A DNA stretch of 64,000 nt from Pararhodobacter zhoushanensis (GTDB lineage: Bacteria; Pseudomonadota; Alphaproteobacteria; Rhodobacterales; Rhodobacteraceae). Where the stretch lies: positions 850,001 to 914,000 of the forward strand of contig NZ_JAPDFL010000001.1 of assembly GCF_025949695.1 (NCBI RefSeq), written 5' to 3'. The position numbers and the translations under genes are program-made. Below, one piece after another: positions 19,036 through 27,636 of the stretch (positions within the stretch are counted from its first letter, which is position 1; each line of letters begins with the position of its first letter). The notes under the pieces were generated by a model. The model did no database searches, was not told the origin of the DNA, and saw nothing but the letters and a program-made list of their open reading frames with translations.

Positions 19036-20609
19036 GGCGTCTCGCGGTAGATCTTGACCAGCGCCTCGATATGCTCGGGCAGGCTGACCGGTGCCATGGC
19101 ATTGGCCCAGTACTGCGCCGGCAATGTGCTGCCGTCCAGAATTCGCTCAAGGACGTGACGGAACGAGTCGCTGTCATCGGCGCGGAACACCAGATCATTG
19201 CAGCGCCCCAGCTCCTGCGCGCCGCCCCGATCCGAGGTGATCAGCGGGATATGGCGGGCGTGCATTTCGATGGCGACCTGCGGCAGGTTATCTTCCCACA
19301 CGGGTGGCACCACGCCCAGATCGACATCGGCCAGCAGCGTCGGCAGCGTGTCGTGGGTATAGCCGTTCTGATGGTGCACAGCGCCCAGATGACCGCGCAG
19401 GGCACTCAGCAGCGCCATGGCTTCGGCATCGCCGGATTTGGCGGCGACGGTCAGATGAACCCGCTTGGCCAGCGCCTCGGGCAGCGAGGCGAGCGCGCGC
19501 ATCAGGAAATGATAGCCCTTGTCGCGCCGCATATAGCCCAGATAGGCCAGCCGGATCGTGCCATCGGTGCGCAGAAAGGCCGGGCGCGGTTTGCTGTAGT
19601 GCCATTCGCCCGCCTCGGCCGAGCCGATGTAGAGCGTGCTCAGCCGCGAGGTATGCACGCCGTGCTTCAGGGCGATCTGGCGCACCCGGTCAGACACCGC
19701 CAGCACCGAGTCGCAATGCGCGTTGATCAACGCCACCATCCGCGCGCGGCGGCGGGCAAAGGCCGCGGCCAAGGGGGCGGCGGCCGCAGGCGGCTGCGGG
19801 CGCGGTTCTGCGGGGGCGTGATGTGTCCCGGCAGCGGCGATCGGGGGCACATTGGCAGAGGCGGGCGACAGGGCGGCGGGTTCGGCCATTGTGACCAGTG
19901 CCGTCTCAAGCGCGGCATTGCGGCGCATATGGCGCGCGCGCAACACGCGGCGCAGGCCACGCCATGCTGCGCCCATCACCGGGCGAAAGAAGCGTTCATA
20001 AAAACCGGTTCCCGGCCCCAGCCGCCAGCGCGACAAGGACCAGGCCATGGCATAGGCGGCCCGGATCGAGCGCGGTTCGGGCTGGGCGGGCAGGCATCGG
20101 GTGCAATTGGTCCCGCCGTGAAAATCGGTGCAGGTCTCCCGCTCGGCGAACCACAGGTTCACTTGCGGACAGAACGGATAATAGTTGTGCAGCGACAGCA
20201 CGAAGCGGGTGCCGGGCCAGCGCTTTTTCAGGCTGAGCACATTGGCGGGCAGCCCTTCGAGGTTGTTGAAATGGATCACATCCCACGGGCCGGTCCGCTC
20301 GACGAATTCGGCAAAGGCGGCCTCGGTTTCGGCATGGTCAAGCTGCGCCGCGCCCGCGAAATCGGCGTGCGAGGGCGCGACCAGACCCGAATTTACCAGC
20401 GCATAGCGCGGGCTTTCCCCGCGCGCCAGCGTGATGACATGCGGCTTTCGCCGCAGCAGCGTGTGCGCCAGACCCGATGACAGGAACGCGGTTTCCACGC
20501 CGTCGACCTTGGACAAGCCCTTGATGATGTTGCGCTGATAGACGCTGACGCCGCCGCCGCGCTGCTCTGGGTCGCGGTGATCGGCCCAGTTGTAAAAAAG
20601 AACTCTCAC
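19032..20609 (-). CDS. Glycosyltransferase family 4 (group 1)
   Basis: A 525-residue GT-B retaining glycosyltransferase. The N-terminal acceptor domain starts RVLFYNWADHRDP and contains the Gly-rich loop RGGGVSVYQRN. A Cys-rich segment (YPFCPQ, then CTDFHGGTNCTRC) is seen in several GT4 enzymes. A Pro/Ala-rich linker follows. The C-terminal donor domain carries IRLAYLGYMRRDKGYHFLM and the acidic site around PPVWEDNLPQVAIEMHA. GTG start at 20609 overlaps the preceding stop by 4 bp. Sugar specificity cannot be read. Confidence 0.88.
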   Translation of the reverse strand: MRVLFYNWADHRDPEQRGGGVSVYQRNIIKGLSKVDGVETAFLSSGLAHTLLRRKPHVITLARGESPRYALVNSGLVAPSHADFAGAAQLDHAETEAAFAEFVERTGPWDVIHFNNLEGLPANVLSLKKRWPGTRFVLSLHNYYPFCPQVNLWFAERETCTDFHGGTNCTRCLPAQPEPRSIRAAYAMAWSLSRWRLGPGTGFYERFFRPVMGAAWRGLRRVLRARHMRRNAALETALVTMAEPAALSPASANVPPIAAAGTHHAPAEPRPQPPAAAAPLAAAFARRRARMVALINAHCDSVLAVSDRVRQIALKHGVHTSRLSTLYIGSAEAGEWHYSKPRPAFLRTDGTIRLAYLGYMRRDKGYHFLMRALASLPEALAKRVHLTVAAKSGDAEAMALLSALRGHLGAVHHQNGYTHDTLPTLLADVDLGVVPPVWEDNLPQVAIEMHARHIPLITSDRGGAQELGRCNDLVFRADDSDSFRHVLERILDGSTLPAQYWANAMAPVSLPEHIEALVKIYRETP

Positions 20610-21718
20610 GCCTCGTCGTCCGGCTTCGCAGGGGCACCGGTGCCGGCGGCCTCTGCCTTGTCCAAGCGCTTTTCCAGCAGGTTGAGTCGCAACGCCTGCC
20701 GCAACTGGATTGTCCGCATCTGCGCCAGTTCGAAGCTCAGCACAGCGACCGTCTGTTCCAGCTGGCGTTCCGTTGCGTCCTGCGGTGCGGGCAGGGCGGC
20801 GCGCAGCGCCTGCGTATCCAACCCTTCCGCCCCCGGCAGGGCGGCCAGCGCATCAATAGCGGCCTCGGCGCGCTGGCGGATGCTGTCGAAACCGGGCGCA
20901 TCGGTCAGGGCGTCGGTCGCGGCCTCGGCGTCCAGACTGGCTTGGGCGCGGTCAATCACCTGCCGGGCCATGTCCGCCGACAGGCCGGAGCGGTTGAGCG
21001 CCCGGCGAATGCCCAGAAGGCGGTCATCCATGCGCGGATTGGGATCGCGAGAGCCAGTAACCGCCGCCAGCGGCAGGCCATGACCCAGACCGGCGAGGAA
21101 ATCCTCAAACAGCCCGTCGCCGACGCGCAGCGATGTCTCGAAGCTTCGCAGCACAATGGCCTCGGGGCCGAAGATCTCGATCCACGGTTTGAGCGCCAGT
21201 GCGTAATCCCAGTGCACCGCCTCCATCCGCGCGCGCACGGCGGCGTCAAAGCTGCCGACATCGACGCCCATCTTGACCAGTTGGTTGTACCAGCTTTTCA
21301 GGTGCTCTTGCGGGGGGCGAAGATAGACGACAACCCGAAAGCGCAGATCGCGCGCGGTGTCGATCTGTGCACGCAACAGCGCGGTAGCGGCCGGATGGGC
21401 GCCCAGACGGATGAATTCTTCCGAGGAGACCAGCATCGACGCGCCTTCGGGCAGGGCACGGGTGGCAGTGAACAGCTCTTGCCACAACTCCTGCGCCGAG
21501 TGCTTGTTGCGGAAGTCATGCATCAGCTCGGTAACGCCCGCCGCCCGCAGCAATGAAAACGCCAGCGCCGAATGCTTGGAAAACTTGACCGGCGCTTCGG
21601 CGTAGTTCAGCCCCTGCTGCGCCAGCAGCACACGGTTGCTTTCCAGAAAAATCTGCAGCGCCGTGGTCCCGGTCTTGTAGTGGCCGATATGCAGGATCAG
21701 TTCGCGTGCGGTGCTCAT
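20606..21718 (-). CDS. Sulfotransferase-like protein with C-terminal coiled coil
   Basis: A 370-residue protein with the N-terminal PAPS-loop pattern HIGHYKTGTTALQIFL and the mid-protein segment VVVYLRPPQEHLKSWYN. The C-terminal 60 residues are heptad-rich (about LEQTVAVLSFELAQM onwards) and likely form a coiled coil. ATG at 21718 places the motif near the N-terminus as in the neighbouring homologue; an ATG at 21748 overlapping the upstream stop is also possible. It lies between the exporter ATPase and the GT4 gene in one operon. Confidence 0.8.
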   Translation of the reverse strand: MSTARELILHIGHYKTGTTALQIFLESNRVLLAQQGLNYAEAPVKFSKHSALAFSLLRAAGVTELMHDFRNKHSAQELWQELFTATRALPEGASMLVSSEEFIRLGAHPAATALLRAQIDTARDLRFRVVVYLRPPQEHLKSWYNQLVKMGVDVGSFDAAVRARMEAVHWDYALALKPWIEIFGPEAIVLRSFETSLRVGDGLFEDFLAGLGHGLPLAAVTGSRDPNPRMDDRLLGIRRALNRSGLSADMARQVIDRAQASLDAEAATDALTDAPGFDSIRQRAEAAIDALAALPGAEGLDTQALRAALPAPQDATERQLEQTVAVLSFELAQMRTIQLRQALRLNLLEKRLDKAEAAGTGAPAKPDDEA

Positions 21719-21740
21719 CGGTCCCGTTGCTTTGCTCCGG

Positions 21741-22412
21741 TCAGGCATTGTTCAAGGGTGCGGCCATGTTCCGCTTGTGATGCTCTATCGCCTCGTCGAG
21801 GTCGGTAAAATAGGCAAGCGAGCCGTTCTCAAGCACGATGGCGGCATCGCAGAACGAGCGCAGCTCTTCGAGGTTGTGGTTCACCAATATAGCACTGGAT
21901 CGCTTCATCCGGTCGCGAAACAGCGCCTGACTTTTGCTGCGGAACCGTTGGTCGCCGACGGCGGTCACTTCGTCGACAAGATAGGTGTCGAACGGGATGC
22001 CCATCGAGATGCCAAAGGTCAGGCGCGATCGCATGCCCGAGGAATACGTGCGCAGCGGCATGTGAAAGTGTCGCCCGATTTCAGCGAAATCCTGCACAAA
22101 GTCCATCAGCTCGTCGGTGTCAACGCCATACACCCGGGCCAGAAACCGGGTGTTCTGTGCGCCGGTCAGGTCGCGGTGAAAGCTGCCGCCAAAGCCGACC
22201 GGCCACGAGATGCTGCCGTCGCTCCAGACATCGCCACGGTCGGGCTGCATGGTGCCGGCGATCAGCTCGAGCAAGGTGGACTTGCCCGCGCCGTTGCCGC
22301 CCAGCAGCGCCAGCGACTTGCCGGTCGGCAATGTCAGGTTGAGGTTTCGGATCACGGGCGAATACTCGCCGCGGACCCAAAATCCCTTTGTCAGGTGGTC
22401 GAACTGGATCAT
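21741..22412 (-). CDS. kpsT: Capsule polysaccharide export ABC ATPase (KpsT/Wzt-like)
   Basis: A 223-residue nucleotide-binding subunit of an ABC-2-type polysaccharide exporter. Walker A is GGNGAGKST, the signature segment is RTYSSGMRSRLTFG and Walker B ends in YLVDEVTAVGD, all in the form typical of KpsT/BexA. It is short, without the C-terminal carbohydrate-binding extension of O-antigen Wzt, which favours the capsule type. It follows the KpsE-like gene by 15 bp, and the matching permease is divergent at 23805. The gene symbol is by resemblance. Confidence 0.9.
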   Translation of the reverse strand: MIQFDHLTKGFWVRGEYSPVIRNLNLTLPTGKSLALLGGNGAGKSTLLELIAGTMQPDRGDVWSDGSISWPVGFGGSFHRDLTGAQNTRFLARVYGVDTDELMDFVQDFAEIGRHFHMPLRTYSSGMRSRLTFGISMGIPFDTYLVDEVTAVGDQRFRSKSQALFRDRMKRSSAILVNHNLEELRSFCDAAIVLENGSLAYFTDLDEAIEHHKRNMAAPLNNA

Positions 22413-22427
22413 CGGGACGCCGCCTCG

Positions 22428-23723
22428 TTAACCCCGGTCGCGAAGGCTGTAGTAGATCAGCGCCAGGGCCGACCAGATCAGCCCGGCAAAGATCAGGGTC
22501 AGCAACACCAGCAGCGACCGCTGCGGATACTCTGCCCGTTGCGCCAGCGTCGGTTGCACATAGGTTGCCAGATACAGGCTCTGGCGCTGGGCGGTCGACC
22601 GTGCGGCATCAAGCGCGGTCAGAGCGGCGGTATAGGTACGCTCGGCGAATTCCTGATTGACCGTCAGGCTTTCAAACTGGGCGATCAGACGCGGATAATC
22701 GGTATCAAAGACAGTCACGTCCTGTGTGGCAAAGTTGCGCCGTTCTTCGCCGATGCGCTGGCGGATCACTTCGATGCGGCGCTCGGCCTGACGCACGCGC
22801 GGGTCGCTTTCGGCGGTGGTCTGCAACAGCAGGTCATAGTCAACGAGCGCCGTCGCCAGCGACTCCTGCAGCCCGTTGATCACGCCCATCCGTCCAGCGA
22901 TATCGGCCTGCGGGTCGACAATCTGCGTGCGGGCGCGAAAACTGGCGATGTCTTCACGCGCGCTGCGCAGGCGCGCCAGCGCGGCCTCAAGATCGGCCTC
23001 GGCGTTGGACATCGCGTCCGAGCGCGCCTGTTCGTTCAGCGCGTTGATCATCTGTTCGCTCTCGCTGACGATGATCCGCGCGATACGCTGCGCCATTTCG
23101 GCGGTATGCGCTTTGACCTGAACATCCATCAGGCCCGAGTTCATGTCATACGAGATGACAACCATCCGTTGCCAGAACCACAGCAGATCCTCGATCGTGG
23201 CATCGGGCCACAGGGAAAACAGCGGGTCCGAGTCCCAGTTTTGCGAATAGAGCGACCGAATATCGACCTGTTCCTGCACGCGTTCGACCAGTTGCTGGCT
23301 CTGGATATAGGCGTACAGGACATGGGTATTCGACGACGAGCCGCCGCCGACGATCGCGCTCAATCCCCCCAGCATTTCCGTTGCCGACGCGGATTCGTCG
23401 CTGCGCACGGTAAAGCCGGTGGTCGAGGCGTATTGGTCCTGCGCCAGAACGTACAGATAGGCCGTTGCCAGCGTGACCGGCAGCACGACCATCATGACGA
23501 ACGACAAAAAGAGCCCCCGATGGCGCCGCCGGATCCGAGCGGGCGCGGCGACGGGGCGCACCCGTATTTCGCCGGTGGGCTCGCTCTGGTCCGTGTCATT
23601 GTCCCCCGACAGCGCCGAGGCAGCGCGGGCCTTGCGCGCCGCCTGTCGTTCCGCTTGTCGCGCCTGCTGGGGGGTGCCGGGGTTCAGTTGCCGCTTGCCC
23701 CTTGCGGGTGTGTCGTCGTTCAC
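22428..23723 (-). CDS. kpsE: Capsule polysaccharide export inner-membrane protein (KpsE/BexC-like)
   Basis: A 431-residue polysaccharide co-polymerase-type protein. A basic, Ala-rich cytoplasmic N-terminus precedes a membrane helix (about residues 75-96), then a long periplasmic region rich in coiled coil, then a second helix near the C-terminus. This is the KpsE/BexC/CtrB plan. The start is taken as GTG at 23723 because GGAGAG lies just upstream; a TTG at 23735 would overlap that ribosome site. It is the first gene of a five-gene minus-strand operon (kpsE-kpsT-sulfotransferase-GT4-sulfotransferase). Confidence 0.85.
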   Translation of the reverse strand: MNDDTPARGKRQLNPGTPQQARQAERQAARKARAASALSGDNDTDQSEPTGEIRVRPVAAPARIRRRHRGLFLSFVMMVVLPVTLATAYLYVLAQDQYASTTGFTVRSDESASATEMLGGLSAIVGGGSSSNTHVLYAYIQSQQLVERVQEQVDIRSLYSQNWDSDPLFSLWPDATIEDLLWFWQRMVVISYDMNSGLMDVQVKAHTAEMAQRIARIIVSESEQMINALNEQARSDAMSNAEADLEAALARLRSAREDIASFRARTQIVDPQADIAGRMGVINGLQESLATALVDYDLLLQTTAESDPRVRQAERRIEVIRQRIGEERRNFATQDVTVFDTDYPRLIAQFESLTVNQEFAERTYTAALTALDAARSTAQRQSLYLATYVQPTLAQRAEYPQRSLLVLLTLIFAGLIWSALALIYYSLRDRG

Positions 23724-23804
23724 GCGGCTCTCCAAAGGTTATTTGCCTTGTCGGCGTGATTTCTACATAGTCCCCGCGCCAAAGGCCAGAAAAAGGACGT
23801 ACAG
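23724..23804. promoter_or_regulatory. Divergent intergenic region of the export genes
   Basis: An 81-bp region separating kpsE (minus) from the permease (plus). Promoters for both transcripts should lie here or nearby. TTGCCT at 23743 and TACATA at 23764 are 15 bp apart, which is short; no confident promoter can be called. Confidence 0.3.
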
Positions 23805-24632
23805 GTGGCGAGCGACATTTCAGGGCCACGTCTGCCAACCGGGCGCATTCCGGACGTGGCGTTGTCACGCAATTTCCGGTCGGTGCGCACGATTACGGCG
23901 CTGGTCCTGCGCGAGATGACGACGCGCTTTGGTCGCACACCCGGTGGCTTTGCGTGGGCCATCATGCAGCCGCTGGCGACGATCATCATTCTGGGTATGG
24001 CGTTTTCCCTGATCGCCCGGTCGCCTTCCCTGGGGACCAGCTTCATCTTCTTCAAGGCGACGGGGATCATGCCCTTCACCATGTTCAGGAGCAACTCAGG
24101 CATGATCGCGAAGAGCCTGAGCTATTCCAAGGCCTTGCTCTCTTATCCCGGTGTGACGTGGATGGATGCCGTGCTGGCGCGCCTGATCCTGAACACGCTG
24201 GTTACCGTTGCGGTTACGGTTCTGATCCTGACCGGCATCATCCTCTATGAAGGCCTGACGCTGATCATTGACTGGCCGATGGCCATCCTGTCGATGGCGC
24301 TGTCAGCGCTGCTTGGGTTCGGCATCGGTGTGCTGAACTGCTACCTGTTCGAACGCGTCGTGATCTGGTCGAATATCTGGGGCATCATGTCAGCGCCCCT
24401 GATGATCATTTCGGGCGTCATTCTGCTGTACGAGGATCTGCCCAGCGAAGCGCAGACCTATATGTGGTACAATCCGCTCATTCACATCACCGGCATGATG
24501 CGCGAGGCGTTCTATTCCACGTATCAGCCCAACTACATTTCGGTCACCTATGTGGTGCTCTTTTCGCTGATTCCGCTGGTCGTGGGTCTGCTGCTGCTGC
24601 GCAAGCATCACCTCTATCTGCTCAACCGCTGA
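23805..24632 (+). CDS. kpsM: Capsule polysaccharide export ABC permease (KpsM-like)
   Basis: A 275-residue ABC-2-type membrane subunit with about six membrane helices after a short cytoplasmic N-terminus (LREMTTRFGRTPGGFAWAI is the conserved amphipathic entry). It pairs with the KpsT-like ATPase encoded divergently 1.4 kb away to move the lipid-linked glycan across the inner membrane. GTG start at 23805 has AAGGA about 9 bp upstream. The outer-membrane KpsD-type partner is not in the window. Confidence 0.9.
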   Translation: MASDISGPRLPTGRIPDVALSRNFRSVRTITALVLREMTTRFGRTPGGFAWAIMQPLATIIILGMAFSLIARSPSLGTSFIFFKATGIMPFTMFRSNSGMIAKSLSYSKALLSYPGVTWMDAVLARLILNTLVTVAVTVLILTGIILYEGLTLIIDWPMAILSMALSALLGFGIGVLNCYLFERVVIWSNIWGIMSAPLMIISGVILLYEDLPSEAQTYMWYNPLIHITGMMREAFYSTYQPNYISVTYVVLFSLIPLVVGLLLLRKHHLYLLNR

Positions 24633-24640
24633 CGCGGCTC

Positions 24641-25627
24641 TCAGCGCCGGCCCTCGGCGATCCGCAAGACCTCGGCCCGCGCGCGGTCGGTGCGGCGGCG
24701 CAGGCCGTCGATCAGTGCCAGCCCGAACAGCCGCAGGAAGCGCCCGCGTTCGCCCCGGTGGTGGCGCAGGCGCAGCAGCCAACGGGGCAGGTACAGGCAC
24801 AGCACCGGCACAAAGAAGAGGCCGGTGGCGATGCGGTACAGGATCAGCAGATTGCGGTGGTAGTAATACACCTTCCACAGCGGCTTGATCCGGGGGTCGG
24901 CGGCGGAATAGGTGCTGCTGTCATGCTCGAACCGCACCGAGGGGTCAAAGCCCAGCCGGTGCCCGGCCTTGGTCAGCCCCATCGTATAAATCGCGTCGTC
25001 GCCATATAAAAACAGCGCGGGGTCAGGATAGCCGCGCCTTTGCACGGCGGCTGCGCGCACGAAAAATCCCACAAAGGACGCGCCGTCGATCGCGCGCAGG
25101 CCGGGGGTGGCGAAATCCTCGGGCCCCAGATGGAACGCGCCACGCCCGCCGCCCAGCAGGGTGCGCAGCAAAATGCCTTTGTGCCAGAACGGGTTATAGG
25201 TCGGGCGGTTCATCTCACACAGCGCACCGTTCGGGTGCCGCACGGCGGCGGCGAAACCATCATAGCCGCTCAGATCGAGTGCCTGAAACGCGGCCATCGC
25301 GCCCGGTTCGGGCCGCGCGTCATCGTCCATCACCACGATCCAGTCGGGCGACAGATCGCGCATCGCGCGGCGCATGCCCGCGTCAAACCCACCCGCGCCG
25401 CCGCGGTTCTCATCGAGACGCAGCACGCTCAGGCGGGGATCGGATTGCGCTGCCAGCCACTCAGGCGTGCCGTCGTCCGACGCGTTATCGACCACCAGCA
25501 CGGCTGCCAGCGCCTGCGGGTCACTGGCCAGCAGGGCGGGCAGCGTGACGCGCAGCTGGGCCAGCCGCTGATGGGTCACAACCACCGCCACGACCCGCCC
25601 GTTTCCGGCCCCTGTTGAGTTGTGCAT
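24641..25627 (-). CDS. Glycosyltransferase family 2, galactofuranosyltransferase-like
   Basis: A 328-residue GT-A enzyme. The N-terminal VVVTHQRLAQL and VVDNASDDGT, the Gly-rich NRGGAGGFDAGMRRA and the metal site VMDDDARPEPGA are all hallmarks of the GlfT-type GT2 branch. That branch often transfers galactofuranose or rhamnose. ATG at 25627 follows GGGGAAC. The C-terminus is basic with hydrophobic segments that may contact the membrane. A UDP-galactopyranose mutase gene 5 kb away makes a galactofuranose role attractive (inference). Confidence 0.85.
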   Translation of the reverse strand: MHNSTGAGNGRVVAVVVTHQRLAQLRVTLPALLASDPQALAAVLVVDNASDDGTPEWLAAQSDPRLSVLRLDENRGGAGGFDAGMRRAMRDLSPDWIVVMDDDARPEPGAMAAFQALDLSGYDGFAAAVRHPNGALCEMNRPTYNPFWHKGILLRTLLGGGRGAFHLGPEDFATPGLRAIDGASFVGFFVRAAAVQRRGYPDPALFLYGDDAIYTMGLTKAGHRLGFDPSVRFEHDSSTYSAADPRIKPLWKVYYYHRNLLILYRIATGLFFVPVLCLYLPRWLLRLRHHRGERGRFLRLFGLALIDGLRRRTDRARAEVLRIAEGRR

Positions 25628-25818
25628 CCTGTTCCCCTTCGCCGCAGCCCAGCTAGGCCGCCGGGCTGATGCTGTCAAATCCTGCCGTACAGGCTGCGCA
25701 AAGTCCCGGCGCAAATCGAGTCGAATGCAAGGTGAACGCCATGATTTCGCCATAATCTCGGGCGCCGGGCGCCATGCGGTTGCGGCAGACTGGTCCCTGG
25801 TGGATTAAGGGTGTCATC

Positions 25819-27636
25819 ATGCGGCTACAGTTGCAGGGCGTGATCGGGTCAGGGACGGAAATGCTCGATGCGGGCATCACCGATCTCGAAGCGGTGCTCG
25901 TTGGCGGGCAGGTGCATCTGTATTCCAGCACAGGCCGCAACGGCGGACTGGTCGATTACGTCATCGGCAGCGACGGTCAGGCGCATCTGAATACGCAGGT
26001 GATCTTTCCCGACAATATCACCGGCACCGTCAACGACGAAATCATCCTTGCCGAAACCGGCGGCGGTTTCACGCTGTTGATTGGCACCCGCGCGCAGGGC
26101 TTGATCGGTTACGACCTGCGCGCCGATGGCAGCATCGGTGGACAGACAACGACCGGCTGGTGGCATGCGGATAATGCCGCCGAACACGGCAGCACGGGTC
26201 ATCTTGAAGCCCTGCTCACCATGACCAACGGCACCAGCGCACTGTTCCCGCAAAGCTTTGACGGGGCGCAGTTGGTGGACCTTGTCGGCGTCACGGTCGG
26301 GGGCCACAGCTATGTGCTGACGGCGCTGGGCGGGGATACGGACGGGGTTACGGCCTTCCGGGTCGATCAATCCAATGGCCGGATGACCGAAACCGGCACC
26401 ATCGGCGTCGAGCAGGGTCTTGGCATCGACGCACCGACCGCGATGGAGGTCGTGCAGATCGGCGGGATGACCTATGTCATCCTCGCCTGCGCCGGAACCT
26501 CGTCGCTGTCGGTGATGCAACTGACCGAAAGCGGCGCTCTGGTACCGGTCGACCATGTTGTCGACACCGGCAACACCCGGTTCGAGGGTGTGCAGGCGAT
26601 GGATGTGCTGCAGGTGGGCGACCATGTCTTTGTCGTCGCGGGCGGTGCGGATAACGGGGTGACGCTGTTCCAGATGCTGCCGGACGGCTCGCTGGTGGCG
26701 ATCCAGACCGTCGGCGACACCAGCGATACCTCGATGCACAAGGTCAGCGCGATCTCGATGGCGGTCGAAGGATCGACGCTGCACATCTTCGTCGGCGCGC
26801 AGAATGAAAGCGGCGTGACGCAGTTCACGTTGGACCTGTCGTCGCTGGGCACAGTGCAGGGCGGCACGGCCGCCGCCGAAAGGCTGACGGGCACCGGCGG
26901 CGACGATATTCTGATGGCGCTGGGCGGGAACGACACGCTGGTGGGCGGTGCGGGATCGGATATTCTGGTTAGCGGCGACAGCGGGACGAAGATGTCGGGC
27001 GGCGGCGGACAGGATGTGTTCGTGATCCGCAATGGCAGTGGCACGACCGAAATCACCGATTTTCAGCGCGGTATGGACCGGCTGGACCTGTCCGATCTGC
27101 CGATGCTGCGCGATCCGTCGCAACTGACGGTGACCACGACGTCGCATGGCATGATCCTGGAGTATCGCGGTCATTTCATCGTGCTGACGGCCGCGGACGG
27201 GCGGCCGCTGTCGCTTCGCGATCTGTTCCCCGAAGGCTTCGATTGGGGCGATCATTTCGCCTATGTCGAGCCTGAGGAACCCCAGGAAGTCCCACCGCCC
27301 AATGACGGTGTGCATCTGATCGGCGGCGATTTGCGCGATGTGCTGACGGGCACCGAGCGCGACGACACCATCGAGGGTGGCCATGGCAATGACAGTCTGT
27401 CGGGCGGCGACGGCAATGACCAGATCGACGGCGGGGGCGGCAAGGATTCGATCCAGGTCACCGGTGGTAATAATACGCTGACCGGCGGCGGCGGCAAAGA
27501 CACCATCCTTGGCGGCGTGGGCAATGACTGGATCGACGGCGGGGATGGCAAGGATCTCGATCGAGGTCAGCGATGGCGAGAACACGCTGATCGGCGGCGG
27601 CGGCAAAGACACCGTCCTTGGCGGCGTGGGCAATGA
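25819..27636 (+). CDS. RTX-type calcium-binding protein, N-terminal part (frameshifted)
   Basis: A 605-residue product truncated by a frameshift; the intact protein would continue to 28570. Residues about 1-350 hold repeated beta-rich segments (GGHSYVLTALGGDTDGV, GGMTYVILACAGTSSL, GDHVFVVAGGADNGVT) spaced like blades of a propeller. RTX nonapeptides follow (GGDDILMALGGNDTLVGG, then GGHGNDSLSGGDGNDQIDGG). ATG at 25819 has AAGGG upstream. One extra C at 27556 shifts the frame, after which about 26 unrelated Arg-rich residues precede a stop. No N-terminal signal peptide, as expected for a type I secretion substrate. Confidence 0.8.
   Translation: MRLQLQGVIGSGTEMLDAGITDLEAVLVGGQVHLYSSTGRNGGLVDYVIGSDGQAHLNTQVIFPDNITGTVNDEIILAETGGGFTLLIGTRAQGLIGYDLRADGSIGGQTTTGWWHADNAAEHGSTGHLEALLTMTNGTSALFPQSFDGAQLVDLVGVTVGGHSYVLTALGGDTDGVTAFRVDQSNGRMTETGTIGVEQGLGIDAPTAMEVVQIGGMTYVILACAGTSSLSVMQLTESGALVPVDHVVDTGNTRFEGVQAMDVLQVGDHVFVVAGGADNGVTLFQMLPDGSLVAIQTVGDTSDTSMHKVSAISMAVEGSTLHIFVGAQNESGVTQFTLDLSSLGTVQGGTAAAERLTGTGGDDILMALGGNDTLVGGAGSDILVSGDSGTKMSGGGGQDVFVIRNGSGTTEITDFQRGMDRLDLSDLPMLRDPSQLTVTTTSHGMILEYRGHFIVLTAADGRPLSLRDLFPEGFDWGDHFAYVEPEEPQEVPPPNDGVHLIGGDLRDVLTGTERDDTIEGGHGNDSLSGGDGNDQIDGGGGKDSIQVTGGNNTLTGGGGKDTILGGVGNDWIDGGDGKDLDRGQRWREHADRRRRQRHRPWRRGQ
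27418..27634 (+). repeat. Two tandem RTX repeat units, 108 bp and 109 bp
   Basis: Unit 1 is 27418-27525 (108 bp, 36 codons) and unit 2 is 27526-27634 (109 bp). They are closely similar; both end in a segment reading CTTGGCGGCGTGGGCAAT. Unit 1 has GGATTCGATC where unit 2 has GGATCTCGATC. The extra C at 27556 is the only length difference and accounts exactly for the frame change between the two halves of this gene. Confidence 0.9.

Noticed and set aside
21711..23759. 682-codon open frame antisense to the kpsE/kpsT genes
   Set aside because: It is a shadow of two recognised export genes.
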